39,711 nucleotides of DNA from Methanosphaera stadtmanae (lineage in GTDB: Archaea; Methanobacteriota; Methanobacteria; Methanobacteriales; Methanobacteriaceae). Location: positions 1-39,711 of the forward strand of contig SUTR01000020.1 in assembly GCA_015062825.1 (NCBI GenBank), written 5' to 3'. This document shows, piece after piece, positions 1 through 8,973 of the stretch. Every line of letters starts with the position of its first letter. Position 1 is the first letter of the stretch. The translations under genes and the position numbers were made by a program. The notes below the pieces were generated by a model. It was not told the DNA's origin and did not search any database. It saw only the letters and a list, made by a program, of their open reading frames with translations.

Positions 1-498
1 AAAAAACGAAAAAATAATAAAAAATAATAATACAAATCACAACATCAAATCATACAAACCTTAACTTGACAGCATTGTGCTCTTAATAGGAAAGTATATA
101 TTATAAAAGAAATATAATAACATAATAATATAGACTAGGTCTATGGTAATTTAATTAAATATTATTATAAAAGAATATGACATTTGGTCATGCGTATCTA
201 AATTCTTTTATAAAAGACTAGCAAAGTCTTGTTTACACATAGCCCTGACGGATTCTTTTCAAACTTAATAGATTGAAAGACTATAACCCAAAAACTAAAT
301 ATAAAAATAAAAGATAAAAAAAGTTAAAAATACTACAAGAGCTTAAGTAGTATCTTATTTTTTTACTAAGAAAATTTAGATGCAACAACAGTTGCAAATC
401 ATCAACAAATTACAAGCATAATAAGATAGTATGCTGTAAAAATTATTAATCAAACTTAAATAAAATCGTTCATTAAAATAAAAGGAGAATGTGATATA
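1..498. other. AT-rich intergenic segment with clustered inverted repeats
   Basis: No protein gene is visible. Between 131 and 230 there are several short perfect inverted repeats: TAGAC/GTCTA (131-135 with 139-143), a 12-bp pair TTATAAAAGAAT/ATTCTTTTATAA (165-176 with 202-213) that encloses a smaller ATGAC/GTCAT hairpin (177-181 with 187-191), and AAGACT/AGTCTT (214-219 with 225-230). This could be the end of an upstream transcript, a small RNA, or an operator region for the following ribosomal gene. The 3' part (about 430-498) is the leader of the eS1 gene and ends in an AAGGAGA Shine-Dalgarno sequence. Confidence 0.4.
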
Positions 499-1071
499 AT
501 GGCAAAAGCAAGAAGACGAGTACGTGATACATGGAAAGAAAAAGTATGGTATGAAATATTAGCACCAGCAGAATTTGAAGAAGCAAGTCTTGGAACAAGC
601 CCTGCAAAAGAACCTGAAATGTTAGTAGGTCGTAAAATAGAAACATCAATGCGTGAAATTACAGGTGACTTCAGCAGACAATATGTTAAACTGTTCTTTG
701 AAGTAGATCATGTAACAGGTGAAGTAGCTCACACAGTATTTAAAGGACACAAAGTAACTACCGATTACGTACGTAGTATGATTAGAAGAGGAACAAGTCG
801 TATTGATACAATTACAAACGCTACTACAAAAGATGGTAAAAAACTCAATGTTCACATGTTAGCTATTACCGTAAAAAGAGCAAAAGCATCACAACAAAGA
901 TTTATCAGAGAAACCATGCAGAACATGATTATTGAAACTGCTGCTGAAAAAACTCTTGATGAATTAGTAAAAGAAATCATCTCAGGTAAATTTGCTTCAA
1001 ACATATACCACGAAGCTAAAAAGATTTATCCACTTAAAAAAGTAGAAACAATAAAAACAAGAGTATTATAA
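499..1071 (+). CDS. rps3ae: 30S ribosomal protein S3Ae (eS1)
   Basis: This is the archaeal/eukaryotic-type small-subunit protein eS1 (S3Ae), a component of the 30S platform with no bacterial orthologue of this form. The 190-residue protein begins with a basic stretch (MAKARRRVRDTWKEK) and carries the family segments WYEILAPAEF, GRKIETSMREITGDFS and RRGTSRID; the C-terminal half is helical and charged. Length is typical for archaea. The ATG is preceded by AAGGAGA, giving a clear start. It is transcribed alone: a T-rich stretch (about 1110-1130) follows and the next gene has its own promoter. Confidence 0.95.
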   Translation: MAKARRRVRDTWKEKVWYEILAPAEFEEASLGTSPAKEPEMLVGRKIETSMREITGDFSRQYVKLFFEVDHVTGEVAHTVFKGHKVTTDYVRSMIRRGTSRIDTITNATTKDGKKLNVHMLAITVKRAKASQQRFIRETMQNMIIETAAEKTLDELVKEIISGKFASNIYHEAKKIYPLKKVETIKTRVL

Positions 1072-1187
1072 TTTATGATTATATTACTAATAATATTAAC
1101 CCTCCTCTAAACCATTTTTTATTTTTTTCAAATAGATTTAAGTTTAAGCTAAAAAGTATATAGTTTATAAAAAACAAAATAATATTT

Positions 1188-1865
1188 ATGATACAATTAA
1201 TATTCCTCATAATTTGTGTAGTACTTGGAATAATAGTATACTTAAGTGGAGCATTAGACTTACTTGGATCAACTTTTGTTACAATTATCGGAATATTTAT
1301 TGTCATAACCAGAGGTTTTAACTGGTTAGCAATATTATTACTCTTTCTCTTACTTGGTTCTGCATTTACCAAGTTCAAGTCAGATTACAAGAAACGAATA
1401 GGATTAACCCATGAAAAAAGAACAATTAAAAATGTTATATCAAATGGAATTATTCCTGTAATTTTGGCTATAATGGGAAATTATGCAGGATTTATTGGTG
1501 CGATAGCAACAGCAACTGCAGATACTATGGCAAGTGAAATAGGAGTTTTAAGCAAACCAATACTTATAACAAGTAAAGAAAGTGTAAAACCAGGAACAGA
1601 TGGAGGAGTATCCGTTCTTGGAACTCTTGCAGGATTGGTTGGAGCTTTAATAATAGGAATTTCAGCATTTATTATAAATGTTTCTCCAGAGATTACTCAA
1701 AGTTTAATAATATCCTTACTAGCTGGTATGGTAGGATGTTTTGCAGACAGTCTACTTGGAGCTACATTAGAACGTAGTGGATTTTTTAACAATGAACATG
1801 TTAACCTAACTGCTACAATGATTGGAGCATTAGTTGGTATCATTTTAATAACAATTGGAGTATGA
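1188..1865 (+). CDS. DUF92 family integral membrane protein
   Basis: A 225-residue membrane protein of the DUF92 family (related to the plant VTE6 phytyl-phosphate kinase; the archaeal role is not established). I see about six hydrophobic segments and, in the middle, the family hallmarks GFIGAIATATADTMASEIG and a conserved SVKPGTDGGVS loop, then AGMVGCFADSLLGATLE. The start has no Shine-Dalgarno sequence; a TATA-like GTATATAG lies about 30 bp upstream, so the message may have a very short leader or none. The stop overlaps the start of the next gene by 4 bases (ATGA), indicating translational coupling with apgM, although no functional link is obvious. Confidence 0.85.
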   Translation: MIQLIFLIICVVLGIIVYLSGALDLLGSTFVTIIGIFIVITRGFNWLAILLLFLLLGSAFTKFKSDYKKRIGLTHEKRTIKNVISNGIIPVILAIMGNYAGFIGAIATATADTMASEIGVLSKPILITSKESVKPGTDGGVSVLGTLAGLVGALIIGISAFIINVSPEITQSLIISLLAGMVGCFADSLLGATLERSGFFNNEHVNLTATMIGALVGIILITIGV

Positions 1866-3103
1866 AAAAAATGAAAGGAATCATATTTGTAATTGATGGG
1901 ATGGGAGATCGTCCTGTTAAGGAATTAGGAAACAAAACACCATTAGAAAGTGCAAGAACAATTTATATGGATAAAATGGTTGAAGAAGGAATAACAGGAA
2001 TTATGGATACCATAAGACCTGGAGTAAGACCAGGTAGTGACACTGCACATCTTACACTTCTAGGATATAACCCATATGAAGTATATACTGGACGTGGCCC
2101 ATTTGAAGCAGCAGGAATACATGTGGATGTAGAACCTGGAGATATCGCATTCAGATGTAACTTTGCAACTGCAGAAGATGACTTAACAGTCATAGATCGT
2201 CGTGCAGGCAGAATAAGCAGCGGCACTGATGAAATTGCAGAAACCATCAACCAAATGAAACTTGATGATAATGTAGAAATAATCTTCAAAGAATCAGATG
2301 CACATCGAGCAGTACTTGTACTTAGAGGAGAAGGATTATCTGATAAGATAACCGATGCAGATCCAAAACATGAAGGTAACAAGCCAAAAACAGTTACAGC
2401 AACAGATGATTCTGAAGAAGCAAAATACACTGCAGAGTTAGTAAATAAATTCGTAGAACAATCATATGAAATGCTTAAAGAACACCCAGTAAATCTTAAA
2501 AGAATAGAAGAAGGTAAAAATCCTGCAAACATAGTTCTACCTAGAGGTGGAGGAGAAGTACCATCTGTAGAAGCATTTGAAGACAAATATAACCTTAAAG
2601 GAGTATGTGTAGCAGAAACTGGAATCATCAAGGGTATTGCAAAAATTGCAGGAATGGACATAGTAGATATTCCAGGTGCAACCGGAGGAATAACCACAGA
2701 CCTTGAAAGTGTACGTGACTACATCGTAAAATATGCAAAAGATGACAGTTATGACTTTATGCTAGTAAATGTAGATGGTGCTGATGAATGTGGACACGAT
2801 GGAGCAGCATTTGACAAAAGAGATTTCATAGAAAAAATAGATTCCGTCATTATGAAGGAATTATATGAAATTGATGATATTGTCCTATTTGTAACAGCAG
2901 ACCACTCCACACCAGTAGGTGTAATGGACCATAGTGGAGACCCAGTACCAGTATTTATAAAGGCAGATGGACTACGTGTAGATGACATTACAGAATATGG
3001 TGAAAGACAAGCAGCAAAAGGTGGACTTTGCCGAATAAGAGGTACAGATGTAATGTACATAATAAGAGATCTTATGAATGTAACAAGCAAATTTGGAGCA
3101 TAA
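1862..3103 (+). CDS. apgM: 2,3-bisphosphoglycerate-independent phosphoglycerate mutase, archaeal type
   Basis: Interconverts 3- and 2-phosphoglycerate in glycolysis/gluconeogenesis without the bisphosphoglycerate cofactor. The 413-residue length fits the archaeal family of the alkaline-phosphatase superfamily. The metal-binding DGMGDRP motif is at residues 12-18, and PGSDTAHL (residues 57 on) holds the likely catalytic Ser59. Further metal ligands are in NVDGADECGHDG and TADHSTPV near the C-terminus. The first ATG overlaps the stop of the DUF92 gene; a second Met at residue 4 is possible. A T-rich run (about 3138-3145) after the stop probably terminates the two-gene transcript. Confidence 0.95.
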   Translation: MKKMKGIIFVIDGMGDRPVKELGNKTPLESARTIYMDKMVEEGITGIMDTIRPGVRPGSDTAHLTLLGYNPYEVYTGRGPFEAAGIHVDVEPGDIAFRCNFATAEDDLTVIDRRAGRISSGTDEIAETINQMKLDDNVEIIFKESDAHRAVLVLRGEGLSDKITDADPKHEGNKPKTVTATDDSEEAKYTAELVNKFVEQSYEMLKEHPVNLKRIEEGKNPANIVLPRGGGEVPSVEAFEDKYNLKGVCVAETGIIKGIAKIAGMDIVDIPGATGGITTDLESVRDYIVKYAKDDSYDFMLVNVDGADECGHDGAAFDKRDFIEKIDSVIMKELYEIDDIVLFVTADHSTPVGVMDHSGDPVPVFIKADGLRVDDITEYGERQAAKGGLCRIRGTDVMYIIRDLMNVTSKFGA

Positions 3104-3315
3104 ACATCATATAATCAACATCAACTCCCCATTAATCTTTTTTTATGCAAAAACTTTACAAAAATAATATCCTATTAAATTATATTCATTTAGTCAAAAC
3201 TCCAAAAAAAACTAAAAATTTAATTTAAAAAAAAGATAAAAATAATAATATAATAATAGGAAAAAATAATCAATCTTCATTATTTTAATATAACATAATT
3301 TTAGGAGAAAAATAC

Positions 3316-4677
3316 ATGAGTACGGATATACCAAAACTATTTGGAACATCAGGAATACGTGGAGAATATCAAAAAGAAGTAACACCAGAATTAGCATTGG
3401 ATGTTGCAAGGGCACTTGCTAAATATATTGGCGGAGAAGGCAAAAAAGTTGTTATAGGAAGAGATACAAGAACTACAGGTAAAATATTTGAAAACATAAT
3501 GTCAGCAGGACTGCAGGAATGTGGATGTGACGTACTTCTATTGGGAATGGTACCAACACCAACAGTAGGATATGCAACACTAAAAAAAGGTGCAGATGCA
3601 GGAATTATGATTACCGCATCACATAACCCATCAAAATACAATGGAATAAAACTGTGGAATGCTGATGGTCTAGCATATAAACAAGAACAGGAAAGAATAA
3701 TAGAAAAAATGGTATTTGAAGAAGACTTTGATAAGAAAAGTTGGGATAAACTAGGAAAAGAATATGACATAAGTTCATTCAAGGATGAATATATTGATGC
3801 AATTATTGAAGTATCAAAAATAGATTCTGAAAAACCATTGAAAGTAGTTGTTGACTGTGCAAGTGGAGCAGGATCCAAACTTTCACCTGAAGCTCTACGT
3901 AGAGCAGGTATGAATGTCATTACATTAAATGCACAACCTGATGGATTTTTCCCTGGACGTAATCCTGAACCTAACAGTGCAAACTTACAGGAACTTATGA
4001 AAACAGTGAAAGTCATAGGTGCAGATATAGGCTTAGCACATGATGGTGATGCTGACCGTATGATAGCAGTAGATGAAAAAGGAAGATTATCCGACTTTGA
4101 CAAGTTATTAACAATTATGGCAAAGGAATTTGGAGGTACTGTTGTTACAACAGTTGATGCATCTGCATGTCTTGATACACAGATGAAAAAAATTGGAGGA
4201 CAAGTACTTAGAACACCCGTTGGTGACGTTCATGTAGCAGAATCCATCAATGAAAACAACGCTACATTCGGTGGAGAACCTAGTGGAACCTGGCTCCATC
4301 CAGACTTCTGCATGTGTCCTGATGGATTACTTTCAGGTCTTAGAATAGTTAAATGTGTGCAGGACAACGGTCCATTATCCGAACAGTTAGATGCAATAGA
4401 AAGTTATCCTACAATACGTGAAAAAATAACATGCCCTAACAACAAGAAAGAAGAAGTAATGAAGATTGTAGAAGAAAAATTTACTGATGAATTTGATGAC
4501 ATTAATGAAATACTAAGCATAGATGGAGTAAGAGTATCATTTAATGATGACAGCTGGGTACTTATCAGACCATCAGGTACAGAACCATATGTTAGAATAA
4601 CAGCAGAAGCAAAAACTGAGGAAAATCTAAATAGAATAGGAGAAATATCACGTAATTTCCTAGAAAACATAATATAA
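3316..4677 (+). CDS. glmM: Phosphoglucosamine mutase (phosphohexomutase family)
   Basis: Converts glucosamine-6-phosphate to glucosamine-1-phosphate, the step before UDP-GlcNAc formation; in this lineage that supplies pseudomurein and glycan precursors. The 453-residue protein has the full alpha-D-phosphohexomutase layout: FGTSGIRG at residues 9-16, phosphoserine loop TASHNP with Ser102, metal-binding DGDADRM in the middle, sugar-binding GEPSGTW, and the phosphate-binding RPSGTEPYVRI near the C-terminus. A TAGGAGA ribosome site precedes the ATG. Some archaeal members act on mannose or glucose phosphates as well, so the exact substrate is an inference. Two genes downstream lies the nucleotidyltransferase/acetyltransferase that would use its product. 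Confidence 0.92.
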   Translation: MSTDIPKLFGTSGIRGEYQKEVTPELALDVARALAKYIGGEGKKVVIGRDTRTTGKIFENIMSAGLQECGCDVLLLGMVPTPTVGYATLKKGADAGIMITASHNPSKYNGIKLWNADGLAYKQEQERIIEKMVFEEDFDKKSWDKLGKEYDISSFKDEYIDAIIEVSKIDSEKPLKVVVDCASGAGSKLSPEALRRAGMNVITLNAQPDGFFPGRNPEPNSANLQELMKTVKVIGADIGLAHDGDADRMIAVDEKGRLSDFDKLLTIMAKEFGGTVVTTVDASACLDTQMKKIGGQVLRTPVGDVHVAESINENNATFGGEPSGTWLHPDFCMCPDGLLSGLRIVKCVQDNGPLSEQLDAIESYPTIREKITCPNNKKEEVMKIVEEKFTDEFDDINEILSIDGVRVSFNDDSWVLIRPSGTEPYVRITAEAKTEENLNRIGEISRNFLENII

Positions 4678-4720
4678 AAGCAATTTAATCTCCAAAAATT
4701 ATTTAATAAAAAAAGGAATT

Positions 4721-4755
4721 GTTTTAGATATTATCCATCTAAAACACTTTATTTT
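4721..4755. terminator. Bidirectional hairpin between glmM and the nuclease gene
   Basis: An 8-bp perfect inverted repeat, GTTTTAGA (4721-4728) and TCTAAAAC (4738-4745), separated by 9 bases. It is flanked by an A run on the left (about 4708-4714) and a T-rich stretch on the right (about 4746-4755). It sits between two convergent genes, so it can end transcription in both directions. Confidence 0.55.
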
Positions 4756-4784
4756 TCACATTTTTAATACTGTTTAATTTCATA

Positions 4785-5567
4785 TTAAGGATTGCACTTT
4801 TTACATCCCACATATCCACTATTGATTGCATCTGATTTAGAGCTGAAATATACCTTGTTCTTATCACTCATCCTGTCTACTTCACTACACCCTGCTGTAT
4901 GGAATTTAAAACTGTTGCTGTTTCCAATATAACTGCCTGATGATACGCTATCTGATGCTGAAGTTGAACGCACCACCTCTGAAGTAGATGCACTTCCTGT
5001 TGCAACATTTGATGAAGAAGTGCCTGTTGAAGCAGAAGCACTTGAAGTGCTATTTCCTGCCCATACATATGGTGAAAATTCACTTGGAGGAATATACATT
5101 ACCTCAGCAAGTCCCTCTTTAAGCAGCATTTCATTCAAGTTTTTACCACCAACTATTACCACTGCCAATGTTCTGCCATATTTATCAGTATATTTCTTAT
5201 CATCAACATTAATGCTGACTTCCTTATTCAAACATAGCTTTGACACAAAATTCTTGGAAGCCTTATATCCAGCAGTACCTTTTTCAGGAGTGTTAACTCC
5301 TACAAATCGTACTTTTTTACCATTGCTTAGATAGATTGTATCCCCATCAACTACCTTTGTACATACAGCTGTTTCTTCAGCAGTTAAGTAAGTGTCATTA
5401 TATTTATTCAATATTTCCTGTTGTGAATATGAATCATAGTAATTATCTGGAATATTATGGGTAAATCCTGTTCCTTTATAATATGCAGATGATACTGACA
5501 GCAAACCTGCCGATAGCATCAATATCAGCATTATGAATATTATGTTTCTCGTTCTAATTTTCATCAC
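4785..5567 (-). CDS. Secreted staphylococcal-type thermonuclease with C-terminal Cys/His module
   Basis: A predicted exported nuclease of 260 residues. Residues 1-28 are a signal peptide with a long hydrophobic core ending VSSA. The nuclease domain (about 68-165) has VDGDTIYL (Asp74/Asp76), Arg87 in KVRFVGVNTPE with Glu95, and KYGRTLAVV with the second catalytic-type Arg; these match the active-site layout of micrococcal nuclease. A Ser/Thr/Ala-rich linker (about 168-210) leads to a C-terminal module with FHTAGCSEVDRM and GCKKCNP, a Cys/His pattern like the Ada metal-binding fold and known fused to such nucleases. Likely acts outside the cell, on extracellular DNA. It is monocistronic and convergent with glmM. 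Confidence 0.88.
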   Translation of the reverse strand: MMKIRTRNIIFIMLILMLSAGLLSVSSAYYKGTGFTHNIPDNYYDSYSQQEILNKYNDTYLTAEETAVCTKVVDGDTIYLSNGKKVRFVGVNTPEKGTAGYKASKNFVSKLCLNKEVSINVDDKKYTDKYGRTLAVVIVGGKNLNEMLLKEGLAEVMYIPPSEFSPYVWAGNSTSSASASTGTSSSNVATGSASTSEVVRSTSASDSVSSGSYIGNSNSFKFHTAGCSEVDRMSDKNKVYFSSKSDAINSGYVGCKKCNP

Positions 5568-5787
5568 ATCCCCTCATCCTCTTTAAAAAGGATGTTAAAT
5601 TGATTAGTATTAACTTTAATTTACATCATATTTAAATTAATATAGTCCTATACCTTATTGAGATGAAGGTTAGCATAAATTAAAATCATATTTTTTATAA
5701 TAAAATTTTTAAAGTTCATTTTTCTTTAAAAATTAAATATGTTAAGTTATAAATATATTTATAATATAATTTTTAGGTGAATATTCG

Positions 5788-7080
5788 ATGAAGGCAGTTA
5801 TACTTACAGCAGGTGAAGGTACACGGATGCGTCCGTTAACCACAACAAGACCAAAAACCATGCTAATTACTGGTGGTAAACCATTAATTCAATATAATAT
5901 AGAAGCACTTAGAGATGCAGGTATTAAAGATATTACATTAGTTGTTGGATATAAGAGGGAAGTTATTGAAGAATACTTTGAAGACGGCAGCAAGTTTGGT
6001 GTCAATATCAATTATGCCGTTCAGGATGGACAATTAGGTACTGCTCATGCTATTGGCAGTGCAGAAGAATTTATTGATGAAAGTTTCATAGTATTGAATG
6101 GAGATATTATTGTAAGTTATGATCTTATCAGAAACTTAATTGAAAAATATGCTACAAGAAAAAGCAATGATGTAAAATCAGTACTTACACTTATAGAAGT
6201 TGACAATCCATCAAATTATGGTATTGTCTCTATGGAAAATGATCAGATAAAAAAGATTATTGAAAAACCTTCAGCTGATGAGGCTCCAAGCAACCTTGCA
6301 AATGCTGGTATTTACTTATTTGATACTATCATATTTGATGCTATTCGTAAAACTGAATTATCAAGTCGTGGAGAATATGAAATTACTGATTCATTAGATA
6401 TTGAATTAAATGAAGGATGTGAAATTCTTGGTTTAATCTCACAGGAACCGTGGATGGATGTTGGAAGACCATGGGAACTGTTAAGCAGCAATCATGACTT
6501 CCTTGAAGTAATGGAAGAAAGTATTGAAGGTGAAATTGAAGATGGCGTAACCATACATGGACCATTACACCTGGGTAAAAATAGTATTATAAGATCTGGC
6601 TGTTACATTCAAGGTCCCGTATTTATTGGGGATGACTGTGATATTGGACCAAACACATATCTTAGACCATATACCTGTCTTTGTAATGATGTTAATGTAG
6701 GAAACGCTGTGGAGATTAAAAACAGTATCATCATGGATCATACCAATGTAAATCACCTATCCTATGTTGGTGATTCTGTTATTGGAGTTGACTGTAATCT
6801 TGGTGCTGGAACTAACCTTGCAAACTTACGTTTTGATGATAAACATGTGAAAGTAAGTGTTAAGGGAGAACGCGTAGATTCTGGTCTTAGAAAGCTTGGT
6901 GCTATCTTTGGTGATGGCGTAAAGACGGGTATTAACACTAGCTTCAATCCAGGTGTGAAGATTGGTAATGGTACTTTAATCAATGCAGGTTGTGTAGTAT
7001 ATAATGATGTTGATTCTAACTGTCTAGTATCTGCAAATACAAATCTTATCATCAAGCAATTAAATGATAAAAATGAATGA
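5788..7080 (+). CDS. glmU: Bifunctional sugar-1-phosphate nucleotidylyltransferase/acetyltransferase (GlmU-like)
   Basis: The archaeal GlmU type couples acetylation of glucosamine-1-phosphate with uridylyl transfer to give UDP-GlcNAc. The N-terminal Rossmann nucleotidyltransferase (1 to about 230) starts with the signature AVILTAGEGTRMRPLTTTRPK and has GQLGTAHAI and LNGDIIV (metal-binding Asp). The C-terminal part (about 250-420) is a left-handed beta-helix built of hexapeptide repeats (IIRSGCYIQGPVFIGDDCDIG and similar). AGGTGA lies just before the ATG. It sits near glmM but in a separate transcript. Some family members use glucose-1-phosphate/dTTP, so substrate choice is inferred. Confidence 0.88.
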   Translation: MKAVILTAGEGTRMRPLTTTRPKTMLITGGKPLIQYNIEALRDAGIKDITLVVGYKREVIEEYFEDGSKFGVNINYAVQDGQLGTAHAIGSAEEFIDESFIVLNGDIIVSYDLIRNLIEKYATRKSNDVKSVLTLIEVDNPSNYGIVSMENDQIKKIIEKPSADEAPSNLANAGIYLFDTIIFDAIRKTELSSRGEYEITDSLDIELNEGCEILGLISQEPWMDVGRPWELLSSNHDFLEVMEESIEGEIEDGVTIHGPLHLGKNSIIRSGCYIQGPVFIGDDCDIGPNTYLRPYTCLCNDVNVGNAVEIKNSIIMDHTNVNHLSYVGDSVIGVDCNLGAGTNLANLRFDDKHVKVSVKGERVDSGLRKLGAIFGDGVKTGINTSFNPGVKIGNGTLINAGCVVYNDVDSNCLVSANTNLIIKQLNDKNE

Positions 7081-7144
7081 TTAATCATTTTTATCTTTAA
7101 CTTTTTTTTAAACTTTTTTATGTTAAGTCCCACTTTTAACCATC

Positions 7145-7750
7145 TTAATTATTATTATATTCCTTTATTATCGTTGTTGTAGTGTTATTATTGCTTGTTG
7201 TTGTTATGTTCATATTCCAACATTTTTCTGCATCAATATTTATGTATTGCACATAATCTGTTGAATGATTGTTATCTATTGTATTGTTTGAGTTGATATA
7301 ACTTGACAAGTCGTTTTCTTGGCTTATTGTATCTATTATTTCACATCCATTTGTTGATAGTACTATTGTTACTATCATAAGTACAAGTAGAAATGTTGTT
7401 GCTGCATAGTCCTTTTTTGTATCGTTTTCCAAGTAGTTTGCAGGTCCTGTAAATGTATTGTCCTTCAATGGATAAAGCAATTTACATCCATTCTTTGAAA
7501 GAAGGCTTATGAATATGCTGGATGCATATCCTATCATCAGAGGTATTGTAATTGCCGGATATGTATTTGTAAATATTATTAGTGGTATGTACAATAGTAT
7601 CGTGTGCTTGTAGTTTTTTGGTAGTAATAGATTTATTTGTGTTCCAATTATTGTAAACAGCAGCCCATAATAGAAGTAAGGTAGTTGTAGTATGTATGAT
7701 ATTAATGAATATAATATTATGGATGTTAACACTTCGTTTATTTTTGTCAT
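7145..7750 (-). CDS. Multi-pass membrane protein of unknown function
   Basis: Unrecognised protein of about 201 residues. It has several hydrophobic segments in the first two thirds, with a PxNYLENDTKKDY loop, then one more membrane span and a C-terminal tail very rich in Asn, Thr and Asp (NNNTTTTIIKEYNNN) that probably faces outside. A longer frame opens at 7807, but it would overlap the upstream gene by 49 bases. I prefer the ATG at 7748-7750 because AGGAGAT lies 8 bases before it, overlapping the stop codon of the upstream gene. It is the last gene of a four-gene minus-strand run. Confidence 0.7.
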   Translation of the reverse strand: MTKINEVLTSIILYSLISYILQLPYFYYGLLFTIIGTQINLLLPKNYKHTILLYIPLIIFTNTYPAITIPLMIGYASSIFISLLSKNGCKLLYPLKDNTFTGPANYLENDTKKDYAATTFLLVLMIVTIVLSTNGCEIIDTISQENDLSSYINSNNTIDNNHSTDYVQYINIDAEKCWNMNITTTSNNNTTTTIIKEYNNN

Positions 7751-7758
7751 AGCATCTC

Positions 7759-8349
7759 CTATTTTGTTATGTAGTAGAATGTTCTGTACATCAGGAAGCT
7801 GAACCATAATGCACTTACGATGTATCCTATCATGCTCAGTTGTAGTCTTAAGAATAGTAGAAATACCAGTATTGCCATTATAAAGAGTATTGTGTATGTT
7901 ATGTTGATGCTTTGTATCCTGTTGTCGTTGTATTCATCATTTAGCAATACGAATTTTTTAAGAAATTCTTCATCAATGAATTTTCGATCTTCTTGTATGT
8001 TTGCGACTATTTTTATATTGTTTGATGATTCCAATTCCTTATAATAGACAAGTTCTCTTTGTGATAATTGTTCAAAGTAGTTTATGTATATTATTATCTG
8101 TTCATCTTTTGTTTTTTCCAGTATTTCTTCTATTAGTTTGCTTATTGTTTTATTTTTAGTAATATATTCTGAGTCTACTTGTTTTATTATATTCTCTATT
8201 GCAGTTTTACCTTTTTTTGGTGTGGATATATAGACTGCCTTAAATGATTTGTCTCTTTTTTCATACAGCTTATATAATTCTTGTTTGTAGACTAGAATAT
8301 TATTACCTTTTTGTAATTGTTGTTGTATTTGATTAAGTAAATCTTTCAT
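7759..8349 (-). CDS. Degenerate P-loop ATPase-like protein with two C-terminal membrane segments
   Basis: Unrecognised 196-residue protein. Residues 42-49 (STPKKGKT) resemble a Walker A loop except that the first Gly/Ala is Ser. A hydrophobic strand followed by YINYFEQLSQRE (about 95-110) sits where Walker B would be, but without the usual Asp-Asp/Glu. KIVANIQEDRKF could be a sensor-type strand. Two hydrophobic helices (about 147-190) close the protein. This looks like a small AAA-type or signalling ATPase tethered to the membrane, possibly inactive. It precedes a membrane protein in the same operon, which suggests that the two act together. Function is unknown. Confidence 0.65.
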   Translation of the reverse strand: MKDLLNQIQQQLQKGNNILVYKQELYKLYEKRDKSFKAVYISTPKKGKTAIENIIKQVDSEYITKNKTISKLIEEILEKTKDEQIIIYINYFEQLSQRELVYYKELESSNNIKIVANIQEDRKFIDEEFLKKFVLLNDEYNDNRIQSINITYTILFIMAILVFLLFLRLQLSMIGYIVSALWFSFLMYRTFYYITK

Positions 8350-8363
8350 ATATTGCCTTTTGT

Positions 8364-8633
8364 TTATAGTATTTCAAGTTCATATTTTTTCATCTGATGA
8401 TTTTTTGTCTTCTCCATCCCAACATATCTTAACGATACCAAATCACCACAGGAGACCAATTCAAATAATGAATCCATCTGATAGCTGCCCCATATTATAT
8501 AGATTTCATCACTCGTTTCTATTTTGTATAGGTTGCTTGAATATTTTCCTATGTCCTCCAGTTTTGCAACAACCACCCCCTCTATGACTTCATCCTCTTT
8601 TGGATTCCAAAATATTTCCTTTTTATTCATCAT
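8364..8633 (-). CDS. Small hypothetical protein, paralogue of its upstream neighbour
   Basis: 89 residues, unrecognised. It begins FWNPKEDEVIEGVVVAKLEDIGKYSSNLYKIETSDE, followed by IIWGSYQMDSLFELVSCGDLVSLRYVG. This pattern (WNP..GD.IEG, a Tyr-containing strand, WG, then GD.v.i.Y.G) is shared with the preceding gene and is typical of small OB-like beta-barrel proteins seen in phage and accessory regions; the fold assignment is inference. ATG-ATG at the start follows a strong AGGAGG. It overlaps the upstream gene by 11 bases, so the pair is translationally coupled. Confidence 0.65.
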   Translation of the reverse strand: MMNKKEIFWNPKEDEVIEGVVVAKLEDIGKYSSNLYKIETSDEIYIIWGSYQMDSLFELVSCGDLVSLRYVGMEKTKNHQMKKYELEIL

Positions 8634-8973
8634 TTATCCTCCTTTCCAGATTAAATAATTTCATTTTATGTCCATTGTTTGTCTGTTTTGATCCGTTGTA
8701 GGTTATTCTAATATAGTCACCAAGTATGATTTCCTCCATTAACTGGTTTAGATATGTACATCCCCATACTCTAGTATGATTTCCATCATCTGATTCTATT
8801 ATGTAGATGTATGTTTCATATTCTCCTATCTTCATATTTCTTATAGAGATTATTTTTCCCTCTATATGATCACCTATTTCTGGATTCCAATTATTATCTT
8901 CAATTATTTCCCATTTTTCATTATTTTCAGTTGTTTTTTTGGTTAATATTTTTTCTTTTAATACGTTTTTCAA
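8623..8973 (-). CDS. Small hypothetical protein, paralogue of its downstream neighbour
   Basis: 116 residues. After a charged Lys/Glu-rich N-terminus, residues from about 29 (NWNPEIGDHIEGKIISIRNMKIGEYETYIYIIESDDG, then RVWGCTYLNQLMEEIILGDYIRITYNGSKQ) align by eye with the 89-residue neighbour, so the two arose by tandem duplication. The start is TTG: no ATG exists before the conserved core, and AGGTGG is placed about 7 bases upstream. First gene of the four-gene minus-strand operon reading toward 7145. An OB-like nucleic-acid-binding role is possible but unproven. Confidence 0.6.
   Translation of the reverse strand: MKNVLKEKILTKKTTENNEKWEIIEDNNWNPEIGDHIEGKIISIRNMKIGEYETYIYIIESDDGNHTRVWGCTYLNQLMEEIILGDYIRITYNGSKQTNNGHKMKLFNLERRINDE

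Noticed and set aside
1963-4670. Long minus-strand open frames opposite apgM and glmM
   Set aside because: Both plus-strand genes have complete family motifs across the whole length; the opposite frames are Ser/Ile-rich antisense artefacts.
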